Assembly (NCBI GenBank): GCA_902493585.1
Contig: CABUPZ010000061.1
Coordinates: 1-14,106 of the forward strand
Length of the DNA stretch: 14,106 nt
Reading direction: 5' to 3'
From: an uncultured Fusicatenibacter sp.
Lineage (GTDB): Bacteria; Bacillota; Clostridia; Lachnospirales; Lachnospiraceae
Position 1 is the first letter of the stretch. Each line of letters opens with the position of its first letter. The translations under genes and the position numbers were made by a program. Below, in pieces: positions 6,806-13,793 of the stretch. Below the pieces are notes generated by a model, which worked only from the letters and a program-made list of their open reading frames with translations, ran no database searches and was not told the DNA's origin.

Positions 6806-6886
6806 TGCAAGCTCCTCCTCACATTACATTTTTTTGACAAACATCCGCCCACACGCCGCCCGGTGCTCACGGCACAGGCGGAACCG

Positions 6887-7084
6887 TCACATCTGTTTTC
6901 TGACTACCGCGTACTCATCGCCGAGCCTGTAATAAGGACATTGATAAAAGGTATCCGCCAGGAAATGTGCCATCTCGTCCTCATCCAGATTCACATCACA
7001 GGTATAGCACTCATAATCCTCGTCATACACATAATTCGCACAGGAATCACAGCTCGTCTGCCGTTTTACCGTTTTCTTCTTCAT
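6887..7084 (-). CDS. Small CxxC protein, DUF6472-like
   Basis: A 65-aa acidic protein with two CxxC pairs, C12/C15 and C26/C29, plus C49. The sequence around them (CDSCANYVYDEDYECYTCDVNLDEDEM) looks like a small zinc- or metal-binding knuckle. From memory it resembles the Clostridia family DUF6472, which has no known function; I cannot check that here. I place the start at ATG 7084 (MKKKTVKRQ), because GGAGAG lies at suitable distance upstream. The frame stays open further upstream, but that part would read into palindrome copy 3 (7115-7142) and has no better ribosome binding site. It lies between the RlmI-like methyltransferase and the flavoprotein, in the same direction. Confidence 0.78.
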   Translation of the reverse strand: MKKKTVKRQTSCDSCANYVYDEDYECYTCDVNLDEDEMAHFLADTFYQCPYYRLGDEYAVVRKQM

Positions 7085-7114
7085 CCTTTTTCTCTCCATA
7101 AAATCCATCAATTT

Positions 7115-7142
7115 GTAACCGTTCAACTTGCTGAATAGTCAC
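7115..7142. repeat. 28-bp palindrome, copy 3
   Basis: Arms GTAAC-c-GTTCAAC (7115-7127) and GCTGAAT-a-GTCAC (7130-7142) around a two-base centre, with the same architecture as copy 1 (646-673) and three arm mismatches. It sits in the 60-bp gap between the RlmI-like gene and the small CxxC gene. Confidence 0.6.
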
Positions 7143-7144
7143 AT

Positions 7145-8347
7145 CTATTTCTCGTCACACACCTGGAAAATATAGAATTTCAGATAATAAGATTCCTCCG
7201 CTGCCCACAGGATCGGATGATCCGGCGCCTGGGTGCGGTATTCCACCTGGCGGAGACGTTTGTGTACATTCTGTGCCGCCTGATGGATTGTCTTTGTGAA
7301 CAGCTCATAGGTCATAAAGTGTGAGCAGGAACAGGTTGCCAGGTATCCTCCGTCCTTCACCAGTTTCATCGCTCTCCGGTTGATCTCCCGATAGCCCTTG
7401 ACGGCATTTTTTACGGAATTTCGGGATTTTGTAAACGCCGGGGGATCCAGAATGACCACATCGTACTTCTCTCCCTGCTCTTCCAGCCTTGGAAGCAGTT
7501 CAAAGACATCTTCGCAGATAAACTTCACCCGATCTTCCAGATGATTCAGCTTTGCGTTCTTTCCTGCCTGCTCCACGCCCAGCTCGGAAGCGTCCACGCC
7601 AGTCACTTCCCGTGCCCCGGCGACGCCGGCATTCAGTGCAAACGAACCGGTATGCGTAAAGCAGTCCAGCACTCTCGCATCCTTGCAGAGTTTCTGGATC
7701 GCCAGACGGTTATATTTCTGATCCAGGAAGAATCCCGTTTTCTGCCCGTCCTTCACGTCCACCAGATAATGCACGCCGTTCTCGACAATTTCCACTTCTG
7801 TGTCGAAAGGCTCGCCGATAAATCCCTTGGCGCGCTCCATTCCTTCCTGTTCCCGGACCTTCGCGTCGCTTCGCTCATAAACGCCCCGGACAGCCACGCC
7901 GTCCTCCAGCAGCACTTTTTTCAGCAGGGCGACGATCGTCTCCTTCATCCGGTCAATTCCAAGCGCAAGAGACTGTACCACCAGCACATCCGAAAATTTA
8001 TCCACCACAAGGCCCGGCAGAAAATCCGCCTCCCCGAAGATCACACGGCAGCTTGAGGTATCCACCGTTTTTTTTCTATATTCCCATGCGTCACGGACAC
8101 GCATTTCCAGAAACGCCTCATCCACTTCCTGATCCTTGTTTCTCGTCATCATACGGACACGGATCTTGGAATTCTCATTGATGAATCCTCTGCCAAGAGG
8201 ATAACCGTCAAAATCTCTGACGATCACCACATCACCGTTCTCAAAACTTCCCATGACGGAAGCAATCTCATTATCAAAAATCCACAGCCCGCCGGACTTC
8301 AGCATTCTCCCTTCGCCTTTTTTCAACGTTACAACTGCATGACTCAT
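7145..8347 (-). CDS. Class I rRNA methyltransferase, RlmI/YwbD family
   Basis: A 400-aa SAM-dependent methyltransferase with an N-terminal PUA RNA-binding domain (about 1-75, HAVVTLKKGEGRMLKSGGLWIFDNEI). This is followed by the RlmI-like middle domain ending GQKTGFFLDQKYNR (201-214) and a Rossmann catalytic domain. Motif I is VLDCFTHTGSFALNA (227-240), the acidic ribose-binding residue is in VTGVDAS, motif IV is DPPAF (301-305), and a CSCS motif lies at 339-342. In E. coli RlmI makes 5-methylcytidine at 23S rRNA C1962; the same target is likely but not proven. ATG 8347 is chosen because AAGGAG lies about nine bases upstream. The frame extends 25 codons further without a ribosome binding site. 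It follows the radical SAM gene by 99 bp. Confidence 0.92.
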   Translation of the reverse strand: MSHAVVTLKKGEGRMLKSGGLWIFDNEIASVMGSFENGDVVIVRDFDGYPLGRGFINENSKIRVRMMTRNKDQEVDEAFLEMRVRDAWEYRKKTVDTSSCRVIFGEADFLPGLVVDKFSDVLVVQSLALGIDRMKETIVALLKKVLLEDGVAVRGVYERSDAKVREQEGMERAKGFIGEPFDTEVEIVENGVHYLVDVKDGQKTGFFLDQKYNRLAIQKLCKDARVLDCFTHTGSFALNAGVAGAREVTGVDASELGVEQAGKNAKLNHLEDRVKFICEDVFELLPRLEEQGEKYDVVILDPPAFTKSRNSVKNAVKGYREINRRAMKLVKDGGYLATCSCSHFMTYELFTKTIHQAAQNVHKRLRQVEYRTQAPDHPILWAAEESYYLKFYIFQVCDEK

Positions 8348-8446
8348 CTTCTTTCTCTCCTTTTTCTGCAAAATCACATCCGAACCTGATACGTTCCATA
8401 AAAATTTTTTCTGCCGCCGCATGTCCGGCTATCCATCACATTCCGG

Positions 8447-9352
8447 TTACAGTCCGGTTCCCTCAAATGCAGGGATAAAACTCTCCTTCGCCGTATCCCC
8501 TTCCTGGATAAAGGCATTGGTGACACCCAGGTCCAGTGCATAATCCACCAGCCGCTCATATTCCCGCTTCGTAACTTTCCGGTTCAAAGGCTCCGGCAGG
8601 TTCGCTTCCTCCAATGGCGTATACTGGTTCATCAGACTGAGGTATACCTCATCCCCATACATTTCATACACATATTTCACCACTGCCTTTGCATTTTTCA
8701 GCGCTCCCGGAAGCAGCAGATGGCGGACAATGATCCCTTTCTGCATCATTCCTTCCCCGTCGAACACCGGCGTTCCCACCTGCTGAAACATCCGGCCAAG
8801 GGCTCTTTGAGCCTCTTCCGGATAATCCGGCGCCTGGGAATACCGGGCCGCCAGGGCGCTGTCCATATATTTGAAATCTGTCAGGTAAATGTCCACGAGC
8901 CCCTCCATCCAGCGCAGGGATTCTTCGCCCTCATAACCACCGCAGTTGTAGACCACCGGAAGCTTCAACCCCTGGTCCATGGCTCTTTGCAGTGCTTTGG
9001 AGATCCAGGGCGCATAATGGGTGGGCGTCACCAGATTGATATTATGGGCTCCCTGCTCCTGAAGCTCCAGAAAAATCTCTGTCAGCCGTTCCCCGGTGAT
9101 CCCTCTTCCGGCATCTGCCCGGGCGATGGACGCATTCTGGCAGTAAACACACCGGAGCGTACATCCGCTGAAAAACACGGTTCCGGAACCTCTCTCTCCG
9201 GAAATACAGGGTTCCTCCCAGAAATGCAGCGCCGCCCGCGCCGCATACATTTCTGCCGAAACCTTGCAGAAGCCGGTCTTTCCATGTTCCCGGTCCGCCC
9301 CGCAGTTTCTCGGGCAGAGCCTGCACCCGGAATCAGTAAGCAAGGATCTCAT
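8447..9352 (-). CDS. Radical SAM protein, PflX/PFL-activase-like
   Basis: A 301-aa radical SAM enzyme. The cluster motif CTLRCVYC (C64, C68, C71; CX3CX2C) binds the 4Fe-4S centre that cleaves SAM. Four more cysteines at the N-terminus (C10, C13, C17, C29, in CRLCPRNCGADREHGKTGFC) could hold a zinc or second cluster. The downstream segments NINLVTPTHYAPW, VYNCGGYE, DIYLTDFKY and HLLLPG are typical of the family annotated as putative pyruvate formate-lyase activating enzymes (PflX-like). The true substrate of this family is not known to me. The ATG at 9352 lies inside the 3' end of map (20-base overlap), with GGAAG close upstream, so translation is probably coupled to map. Confidence 0.88.
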   Translation of the reverse strand: MRSLLTDSGCRLCPRNCGADREHGKTGFCKVSAEMYAARAALHFWEEPCISGERGSGTVFFSGCTLRCVYCQNASIARADAGRGITGERLTEIFLELQEQGAHNINLVTPTHYAPWISKALQRAMDQGLKLPVVYNCGGYEGEESLRWMEGLVDIYLTDFKYMDSALAARYSQAPDYPEEAQRALGRMFQQVGTPVFDGEGMMQKGIIVRHLLLPGALKNAKAVVKYVYEMYGDEVYLSLMNQYTPLEEANLPEPLNRKVTKREYERLVDYALDLGVTNAFIQEGDTAKESFIPAFEGTGL

Positions 9353-10208
9353 ATCCGTCTTCCGTCACCGCCACCGTGACCTCCCACTGTGCCGACGGAG
9401 CTCCGTCCTCCGTATAAACCGTCCAGTCATTCTCCTCGTCGATAAAAATTTCATCGGTTCCCAGATTGATCATCGGTTCAATGGTAAATACCATTCCCGG
9501 AACCAGCAGCATTCCCGTATCCCTCCGTGTCACATAGCTGACAAACGGATCTTCGTGGAATTCCAGACCAACGCCGTGGCCGCCGATCTCCCTGACCACC
9601 TGATAGCCTTTCCCAAGGGCAAATTCATGAATCGCCGCACCCACATTGCCCAGACGGTTGAACGGCCGCACTTCGGAAAGCCCCACCTGGATAGATTCCA
9701 GCGTGTCTGCCACCAGTTTTTTGTTTTCCTCCGGCACATTTCCGATACAGAACATCCGGGAGGAATCCGAAAAATATCCGTTATATATGGTAGAGACATC
9801 GACATTGATAATATCTCCATCCTGCAGAATCTCCTCTTCCGACGGAATCCCGTGACACACCACATCATTGATGGAGGTACACACACTTTTTGGAAATCCC
9901 TCATAATTGAGCGGCGCAGGGATACCTCCCAGCTCTCGGGTCTTGCTGTCCACCAGGCGGTTGATCTCTTCGGTGCTCATGCCTGCGCGAATATTCTCCG
10001 CCACATAATCCAGTACCGCAATATTCACCTTTCCGCTGGTCCGGATTCCTTCAATCTGTTCCTGGTTTTTAATAATCTTCCTCGGAGGGATCTTATATCC
10101 TCTCATTTTATAGTTTCTGATCTTTTCATCCAGCTCCAGATGACAATCCTGATACTTCTTTCCACTGCCGCACCAGCAGGGATCGTTTTTTCCTATTCTT
10201 TTCCGCAT
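9333..10208 (-). CDS. map: Methionine aminopeptidase, type I, with N-terminal SEC-C motif
   Basis: A 291-aa methionyl aminopeptidase that removes the initiator Met from new proteins. The first 23 residues form a SEC-C zinc motif (C11, C13, C22, H23 in NDPCWCGSGKKYQDCH), found in many clostridial MetAPs and thought to aid ribosome or zinc binding. The pita-bread catalytic domain keeps the metal ligands D137, D148, H211, E244 and E276, plus substrate-contact histidines H119 (VCHGIP) and H218 (EFHEDP). The residue after E276 is Val, where the common motif has His (EHT). The start has AGGAAG seven bases upstream. It is the first gene of the closely spaced run with the radical SAM and rRNA methyltransferase genes. 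Confidence 0.96.
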   Translation of the reverse strand: MRKRIGKNDPCWCGSGKKYQDCHLELDEKIRNYKMRGYKIPPRKIIKNQEQIEGIRTSGKVNIAVLDYVAENIRAGMSTEEINRLVDSKTRELGGIPAPLNYEGFPKSVCTSINDVVCHGIPSEEEILQDGDIINVDVSTIYNGYFSDSSRMFCIGNVPEENKKLVADTLESIQVGLSEVRPFNRLGNVGAAIHEFALGKGYQVVREIGGHGVGLEFHEDPFVSYVTRRDTGMLLVPGMVFTIEPMINLGTDEIFIDEENDWTVYTEDGAPSAQWEVTVAVTEDGYEILAY

Positions 10209-10333
10209 GATTTTTCTTCCTATCCATTCGTTTCACTGATTCAGTATCCATCCGATCTGTACATTTCCTGCCCAGACCGGTACCAAATATACTTTACCAC
10301 ATTCTTCAAAAGATGCAAGAAGTCCGTACAACA

Positions 10334-10440
10334 TCAGCTTTCTTTTTTCCGCATGGCGAGGAAGAACGCAGGTCCTGCAGCCGCCGCCAGTACTTCTGTT
10401 ACGGGGAACACACACCAGACGCCATGAAGTTTCCTGTTCC
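10334..10440 (-). pseudogene. C-terminal remnant of a MATE transporter
   Basis: About 35 codons ending at 10334 read RNRKLHGVWCVFPVTEVLAA, then GPAFFLAMRKKES. This resembles the last helix and tail of MATE transporters (pattern L-x-GVW-x-FPV-x-E-x-L followed by a lysine-rich end). Nothing of the other eleven helices is present. The stretch just upstream is a terminator hairpin, so this is most simply the stub of a deleted gene. The match is by eye over a short length. Confidence 0.5.
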
Positions 10441-10451
10441 GAAAATCCGGG

Positions 10452-10510
10452 CAAAAAGAAAAGCATTGATTTTCGTATCTTCCATGGCCTAACGATACGA
10501 AATCAATGCT
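10452..10510 (-). terminator. Intrinsic terminator with long A/T-rich stem
   Basis: The arms AGCATTGATTTTCGTATC (10462-10479) and GATACGAAATCAATGCT (10494-10510) pair over 17 bp with one bulged base and a 14-nt loop. On the minus strand the stem is followed by TTTCTTTTT (complement of 10453-10461). It could end transcription from the promoter at 10550-10578, and also any read-through from the 142-aa gene upstream. Confidence 0.85.
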
Positions 10511-10543
10511 CTGATGCTCACCCGGCGGCAAGCAAAAACAATT
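10452..10543 (-). ncRNA. Candidate small RNA or attenuated leader, about 92 nt
   Basis: A near-consensus promoter at 10550-10578 predicts a transcript start near 10543. An intrinsic terminator ends near 10452, and no protein frame with a ribosome binding site lies between them. The RNA would consist of about 33 unpaired nucleotides and one long hairpin. It may be a free small RNA or the leader of the MATE gene whose stub follows. I recognise no riboswitch or known RNA family in it. Confidence 0.5.
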
Positions 10544-10549
10544 TAGGCA

Positions 10550-10578
10550 ATTATAATACAGAAATATTTATGCGTCAA
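10550..10578 (-). promoter_or_regulatory. Near-consensus housekeeping sigma promoter
   Basis: On the minus strand there is TTGACG (complement of 10573-10578), a 17-bp A/T-rich spacer, and TATAAT (complement of 10550-10555): 11 of 12 consensus bases with ideal spacing. It is the best promoter match I see in the window, and it lies about 54 bp past the stop of the 142-aa gene. Confidence 0.85.
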
Positions 10579-10631
10579 TTCTCCTGTTTCCTGAGTTTTC
10601 CAAAAATTTCTGCAAAAATCCCGGATGGTTT

Positions 10632-11060
10632 TTACAAAAATTCCTTCAGCTTGTCAATATTGTGTTCCTCAAACTTCTGAAGTTTCTCCATCAGGTTGCG
10701 GACCTCCTGTTCCGCATCCTCGCAGTCGTTCAGATTTTTGATTGCGTCAATGACCCCCATATTGCTTCCCTGGATCATCATCTCTGCAATATGGGTCGTG
10801 GATTTATCCGTCAGCAGCTGCATGTTGATCATCAGATACGTACTGATCTTGGAGAACGCACTGATCTCTTTTTCATCAAATCCGTTCTCCTCCAGCATCC
10901 GGCGTGCCGTATCCTGAAATTCTTCATACCCCTGAAACTGAGCCTTCAGATGCTCCTTCAGTTCTTTATCTTCTACAATCCCCATCAGCTGACGAATGGA
11001 ATCCACGCCCATCTGCGCGTTCTGGTAAACAAAATTTAACAGTCTGGCATTGTCATTCAT
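10632..11060 (-). CDS. All-helical hypothetical protein, possibly four-helix bundle
   Basis: A 142-aa soluble, acidic protein that looks entirely alpha-helical: long amphipathic stretches at about 3-28, 31-58, 64-112 and 115-141, with few prolines or glycines. The arrangement and scattered Glu/His residues (for example H90 and E93 in THIAEMM) recall ferritin-like or DUF2383/PA2169-like helical bundles, but I see no clear paired ExxH metal motif, so metal binding is only a possibility. It has no signal peptide or membrane helix. The start is supported by AAGGAG nine bases before ATG 11060. It stands alone between hemB and the small RNA candidate, about 90 bp downstream of hemB in the same direction, so it may be read from the hemB transcript. 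Confidence 0.8.
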   Translation of the reverse strand: MNDNARLLNFVYQNAQMGVDSIRQLMGIVEDKELKEHLKAQFQGYEEFQDTARRMLEENGFDEKEISAFSKISTYLMINMQLLTDKSTTHIAEMMIQGSNMGVIDAIKNLNDCEDAEQEVRNLMEKLQKFEEHNIDKLKEFL

Positions 11061-11150
11061 GTGTATCTACTCCTTTTTGTGCTTCTTATTCAGAAGTATT
11101 CCCACACGCTCTGACAATTATTCCCGGAATTCTTTTTCCTCCGGCCTTTC

Positions 11151-12134
11151 TCAGCCGATGATTCCCCGATCCATGCACGCTGCCAGCTCTTTCGCGAAAT
11201 ATGTAATGTAAAGCTGCGCGCCTGCCCGGTAAGCGCCCACTGCCATCTCGCACATGATCTTCTCCTCATCGATCCAGCCCTTGGCTGCCGCTGCCTTCAC
11301 CATCGAATACTCTCCGCTGACACTGTAGGCAGCCACCGGGATATTCGTGCATTCTGCAACCCGCGTGATCATATCCTGATAAGCCAGCGATGGTTTGACA
11401 ATAAGAAGATCTGCGCCTTCCTCCACATCCAGAAGCGCTTCCTTGACACCCTCCCGTTTGTTATGGAAATCCATCTGATAGCTCTTTCTGTCACCGAAGG
11501 ACGGCGCGCTTCCCGCCGCATCCCGGAACGGTCCGTAGAACGAAGACGCATACTTCACCGCATAGGACATGATCGGCGTTCCCTTGTAGCCATTGGCATC
11601 CAGAAGAGAACGGATGGCTCTGGTATGTCCGTCCATCATATCCGACGGAGCCACCATATCCGCTCCCGCCTGGGCATGGGAAAGCGCAGTCTTTGCCAGC
11701 AGTTCCAGCGTTGCGTCGTTTTCCACCTCATGACCGCACAGCACGCCGCAGTGACCGTGGGAGGTATATTCGCACATACACACATCGGTAATATAATAAA
11801 GGTCCGGAAATTCTCTCTTCGCCAGGCGCAGAGCTTTCTGAATGATCCCGTCCTGGGCATAGGCGCCGGAACCTACTTCATCCTTGGTATCCGGGATTCC
11901 GAAAAGCAGAACACTGCCCACTCCGGCTTTCGTCAGTTCCTCCAGACAGTATGGAAGCTGGTCCAGAGTATAACGGTACTGTCCCGGCATGGACGGGATC
12001 TCCTCCCGGATGTTCTCTCCTTCCCGCACAAACAACGGATAAATCAGAGACGATTTATCCATACGTGTTTCCCGCACCATTTTTCTCAAAACTGCACTTC
12101 CGCGGAGACGCCGCGGTCTGATTGTCATATCCAT
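11151..12134 (-). CDS. hemB: Delta-aminolevulinic acid dehydratase (porphobilinogen synthase)
   Basis: A 327-aa cytoplasmic enzyme that condenses two 5-aminolevulinate molecules to porphobilinogen, the shared precursor of haem, siroheme and corrinoids. The two active-site lysines are present: K194 in SYAVKYASSFYGPF and K247 in LLIVKPSLAYQDM (Schiff-base lysine). The cysteine-type zinc site C119, C121, C129 is intact (DVCMCEYTSHGHCG), so this is the zinc-dependent form. The C-terminal AYSVSGEYSM is conserved. Two adjacent ATGs compete. The one at 12134 lies six bases from AGAAGG and is preferred; the one at 12137 is only three bases away. A terminator-like hairpin and a TATAAT box lie directly upstream (12154-12214). 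Upstream genes encode siroheme-dependent sulfite reductase and a siroheme-pathway enzyme, which fits a common need for porphobilinogen. Confidence 0.96.
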   Translation of the reverse strand: MDMTIRPRRLRGSAVLRKMVRETRMDKSSLIYPLFVREGENIREEIPSMPGQYRYTLDQLPYCLEELTKAGVGSVLLFGIPDTKDEVGSGAYAQDGIIQKALRLAKREFPDLYYITDVCMCEYTSHGHCGVLCGHEVENDATLELLAKTALSHAQAGADMVAPSDMMDGHTRAIRSLLDANGYKGTPIMSYAVKYASSFYGPFRDAAGSAPSFGDRKSYQMDFHNKREGVKEALLDVEEGADLLIVKPSLAYQDMITRVAECTNIPVAAYSVSGEYSMVKAAAAKGWIDEEKIMCEMAVGAYRAGAQLYITYFAKELAACMDRGIIG

Positions 12135-12153
12135 CATGATCCTTCTTTCTCAT

Positions 12154-12207
12154 AAAAAAATTCAGGAAGCAGCTTCCTTGGTTTCAATTTTGCTTCGCTT
12201 CCTGAAT
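12154..12207 (-). terminator. Terminator-like hairpin directly ahead of hemB
   Basis: Arms ATTCAGGAAGC (12160-12170) and GCTTCCTGAAT (12197-12207) form a perfect 11-bp stem. On the minus strand it is followed by a run of T (complement of the A7 at 12154-12160). The T-run ends only a few bases before the hemB ribosome binding site. A second AGGAAG copy in the loop can form a competing small hairpin with CTTCCT (12164-12169). It probably ends the sulfite reductase/met8 transcript, but it could also attenuate hemB. Confidence 0.8.
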
Positions 12208-12208
12208 C

Positions 12209-12214
12209 ATTATA
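12209..12214 (-). promoter_or_regulatory. Possible hemB -10 box
   Basis: A perfect TATAAT on the minus strand, adjoining the 5' arm of the hairpin. The region 16-19 bp upstream has no good -35 element, so the promoter may be weak or activator-dependent. If used, transcription would start near 12202, inside the hairpin arm. Confidence 0.45.
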
Positions 12215-12314
12215 ATACTTTCTTTTCTTATATTCCAGTCTTTTCCTGACCCGGATTCCCATAGGCACTACGTTTTCATACAGTATGCACAGTAAATGCG
12301 CATACCTGACTGAA

Positions 12315-12785
12315 TCAGTATTCTCCCGGCGCATCCAGCAATTTTTCCAGTTTTATGCGCAGATCCTTAACCTTGCCGTGATCCACCCCTCCGGCATTGA
12401 TCCCGATGACCGTCTCGTCCTTCTGTACCACAGAAGGAAAATAAAAGTCACAGTCCTCTTTCCTGGAACAGTTATTTGCCAGCGCTCCTTCCGCCCTGGC
12501 TCTCTCACATAATCTGTGGTTTTCCTCCGGATCATCGGTACACGCAAGAAACAGAAAAAGATCTTCAAACGCTGCCTCCTGTGCCTTTCCGCGAAAAACA
12601 GTGATCCTGCCTTCCGCCGCCAGCTGCTCCAGTTCTTCACAGAGCACAGGCGCGGCGACCGTGATTTTCGGCTGAAAATTCAGCAGCGTACGAACCCTGC
12701 GGCAGGCGATGGTTCCGCCGCCCGCCACCAGGATCCGTCTGCCCTCCAGCCGGAAAAAAACCGGAAAATACGGTACGTTTCCCAT
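12315..12785 (-). CDS. Precorrin-2 dehydrogenase / siroheme synthase N-domain (Met8/CysG-like)
   Basis: A 156-aa NAD-dependent enzyme of the siroheme branch: it oxidises precorrin-2 to sirohydrochlorin and may insert iron. The start YFPVFFRLEGRRILVAGGG carries the Rossmann nucleotide loop (about 19-31). ACTDDPEENHRLCERA (81-96) contains the conserved aspartate, and NNCSRKEDCDFYFPSVVQKDETVIGINAGG is the family's second signature. It ends soon after KVKDLRIKLE and so lacks the C-terminal dimer/helical domain of Met8 or the CysG N-module (about 200 aa or more). This may be a dehydrogenase-only short form. Its ATG directly follows the sulfite reductase TGA with no gap, so the two are one transcript, and the product is logically tied to the siroheme of that reductase. 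Confidence 0.9.
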   Translation of the reverse strand: MGNVPYFPVFFRLEGRRILVAGGGTIACRRVRTLLNFQPKITVAAPVLCEELEQLAAEGRITVFRGKAQEAAFEDLFLFLACTDDPEENHRLCERARAEGALANNCSRKEDCDFYFPSVVQKDETVIGINAGGVDHGKVKDLRIKLEKLLDAPGEY

Positions 12786-13739
12786 TCAGCAGGTCGCTCC
12801 TCCCGTTTCATGGAGTTTCGCATCCAGAATCTCCTGCTTTCTCTCCAGCAGGTCATCGGAAAGAAGCTGTTTTTCCACATTTTCAAAGCCCAGACGTTCG
12901 ATGGTCGCTGCGAAACGCTCGCCGGTCTTTCCCTGCTCGCGATACAGCAGCAGCGCTTTTTCGATCACATTGAGTGCCTCTTCCTTATCGGTAAAGATCT
13001 TGGAAAGCGTCTTTCCCTTCGCTACCTGTTTGCCCCAGCGTCCGCCGATATAGATCCGGTATCCGGTCTGTCCGTCCTCGATCGCGTCAAAATGACATTT
13101 TCCGATGCAGCGTCCGCAGTTATTGCAGATGCTCTTGTCGATCTCCAGAACACCGTCCACAACTTTTGCCGCCTTCATGGGACAGGCTGCCTCAATGGAA
13201 CATTTCTTACATCCGTTGCAGCTGTCCTCGTCAAAATTCGGGATTCTCTGTCCGATGATGCCCAGATCGTTCAGATCCGGTTTTACGCAGTTATTGGGAC
13301 ATCCGCCCACCGCGATTTTGAATTTGTGCGGAAGTTTTACCTCCCGGTAACCTTCATAGAATCGATGGTGGATTTCCTCGGACAAAGCAAAGGTATCGAT
13401 CAGTCCATACTGGCAGGTCGTTCCCTTACAGGAAACTACCGGACGCACCTTGGAACCGGTTCCTCCGCAGCTCATGCCTGCCGCCTCGATCGCCGCCTTG
13501 AACTCGTCGATCTTTTCATAAGGAATGCCCTGTACCTCCACGGTCAGACGGGTGGTAAAGGTCACAATTCCATTTCCATATTTCTCTGCCGCTTCTGTGA
13601 TCGCACGCATCTGAGCGGTAGTAATTTTTCCATTGACGGTAATGATCCGGGCAGAAAAATTATCGGTTCCCTTGTTGCTCAGAAATCCCATTCCTTTTAC
13701 TCGTTTTTCATCTGCTGCGCTTACTGTTAATGTTGCCAT
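12786..13739 (-). CDS. Sulfite reductase-like siroheme/4Fe-4S protein with ferredoxin domain
   Basis: A 317-aa protein of the nitrite/sulfite reductase superfamily, small single-chain type related to AsrC and the reductase half of Fsr. After an N-terminal ferredoxin-like half (about 15-95) come the siroheme-4Fe4S ligands C104 and C109 (SCKGTTC, CX4C) and C147 and C151 (GGCPNNC, CX3C). An inserted two-cluster ferredoxin follows, with C174/C177/C180/C186 and C205/C208/C211/C215. The reductase fold closes with YRIYIGGRWGKQVAKG. It probably reduces sulfite to sulfide with electrons delivered through the ferredoxin domain; nitrite or another oxoanion is possible. The start at 13739 has AAGGAG seven bases upstream, and the frame open to 13778 lacks a site. 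It directly precedes the siroheme-pathway gene. Confidence 0.92.
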   Translation of the reverse strand: MATLTVSAADEKRVKGMGFLSNKGTDNFSARIITVNGKITTAQMRAITEAAEKYGNGIVTFTTRLTVEVQGIPYEKIDEFKAAIEAAGMSCGGTGSKVRPVVSCKGTTCQYGLIDTFALSEEIHHRFYEGYREVKLPHKFKIAVGGCPNNCVKPDLNDLGIIGQRIPNFDEDSCNGCKKCSIEAACPMKAAKVVDGVLEIDKSICNNCGRCIGKCHFDAIEDGQTGYRIYIGGRWGKQVAKGKTLSKIFTDKEEALNVIEKALLLYREQGKTGERFAATIERLGFENVEKQLLSDDLLERKQEILDAKLHETGGATC

Positions 13740-13793
13740 ACATTTTCTCCTTTTCTTTTCTTTCCCCTGCTGCCTCAAAAAACATTCTGATTC

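Noticed and set aside
6227..7138. A 303-codon plus-strand frame opposite the flavoprotein and CxxC genes
   Set aside because: It is a shadow of two well-supported minus-strand genes with no start signal.
9264..10427. A 387-codon plus-strand frame opposite map
   Set aside because: Map is unmistakable on the minus strand with all metal ligands; the plus frame shows no domain and spans several minus-strand features.
12134..12334. A 66-codon minus-strand frame between met8 and hemB
   Set aside because: It overlaps the end of met8 and runs through the terminator hairpin and its T-run, with no ribosome binding site.
12516..13730. A long open frame on the plus strand opposite the sulfite reductase and met8 genes
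   Set aside because: It is antisense to two clearly recognised genes, has no ribosome binding site or family resemblance, and its length reflects codon bias of the opposite strand.
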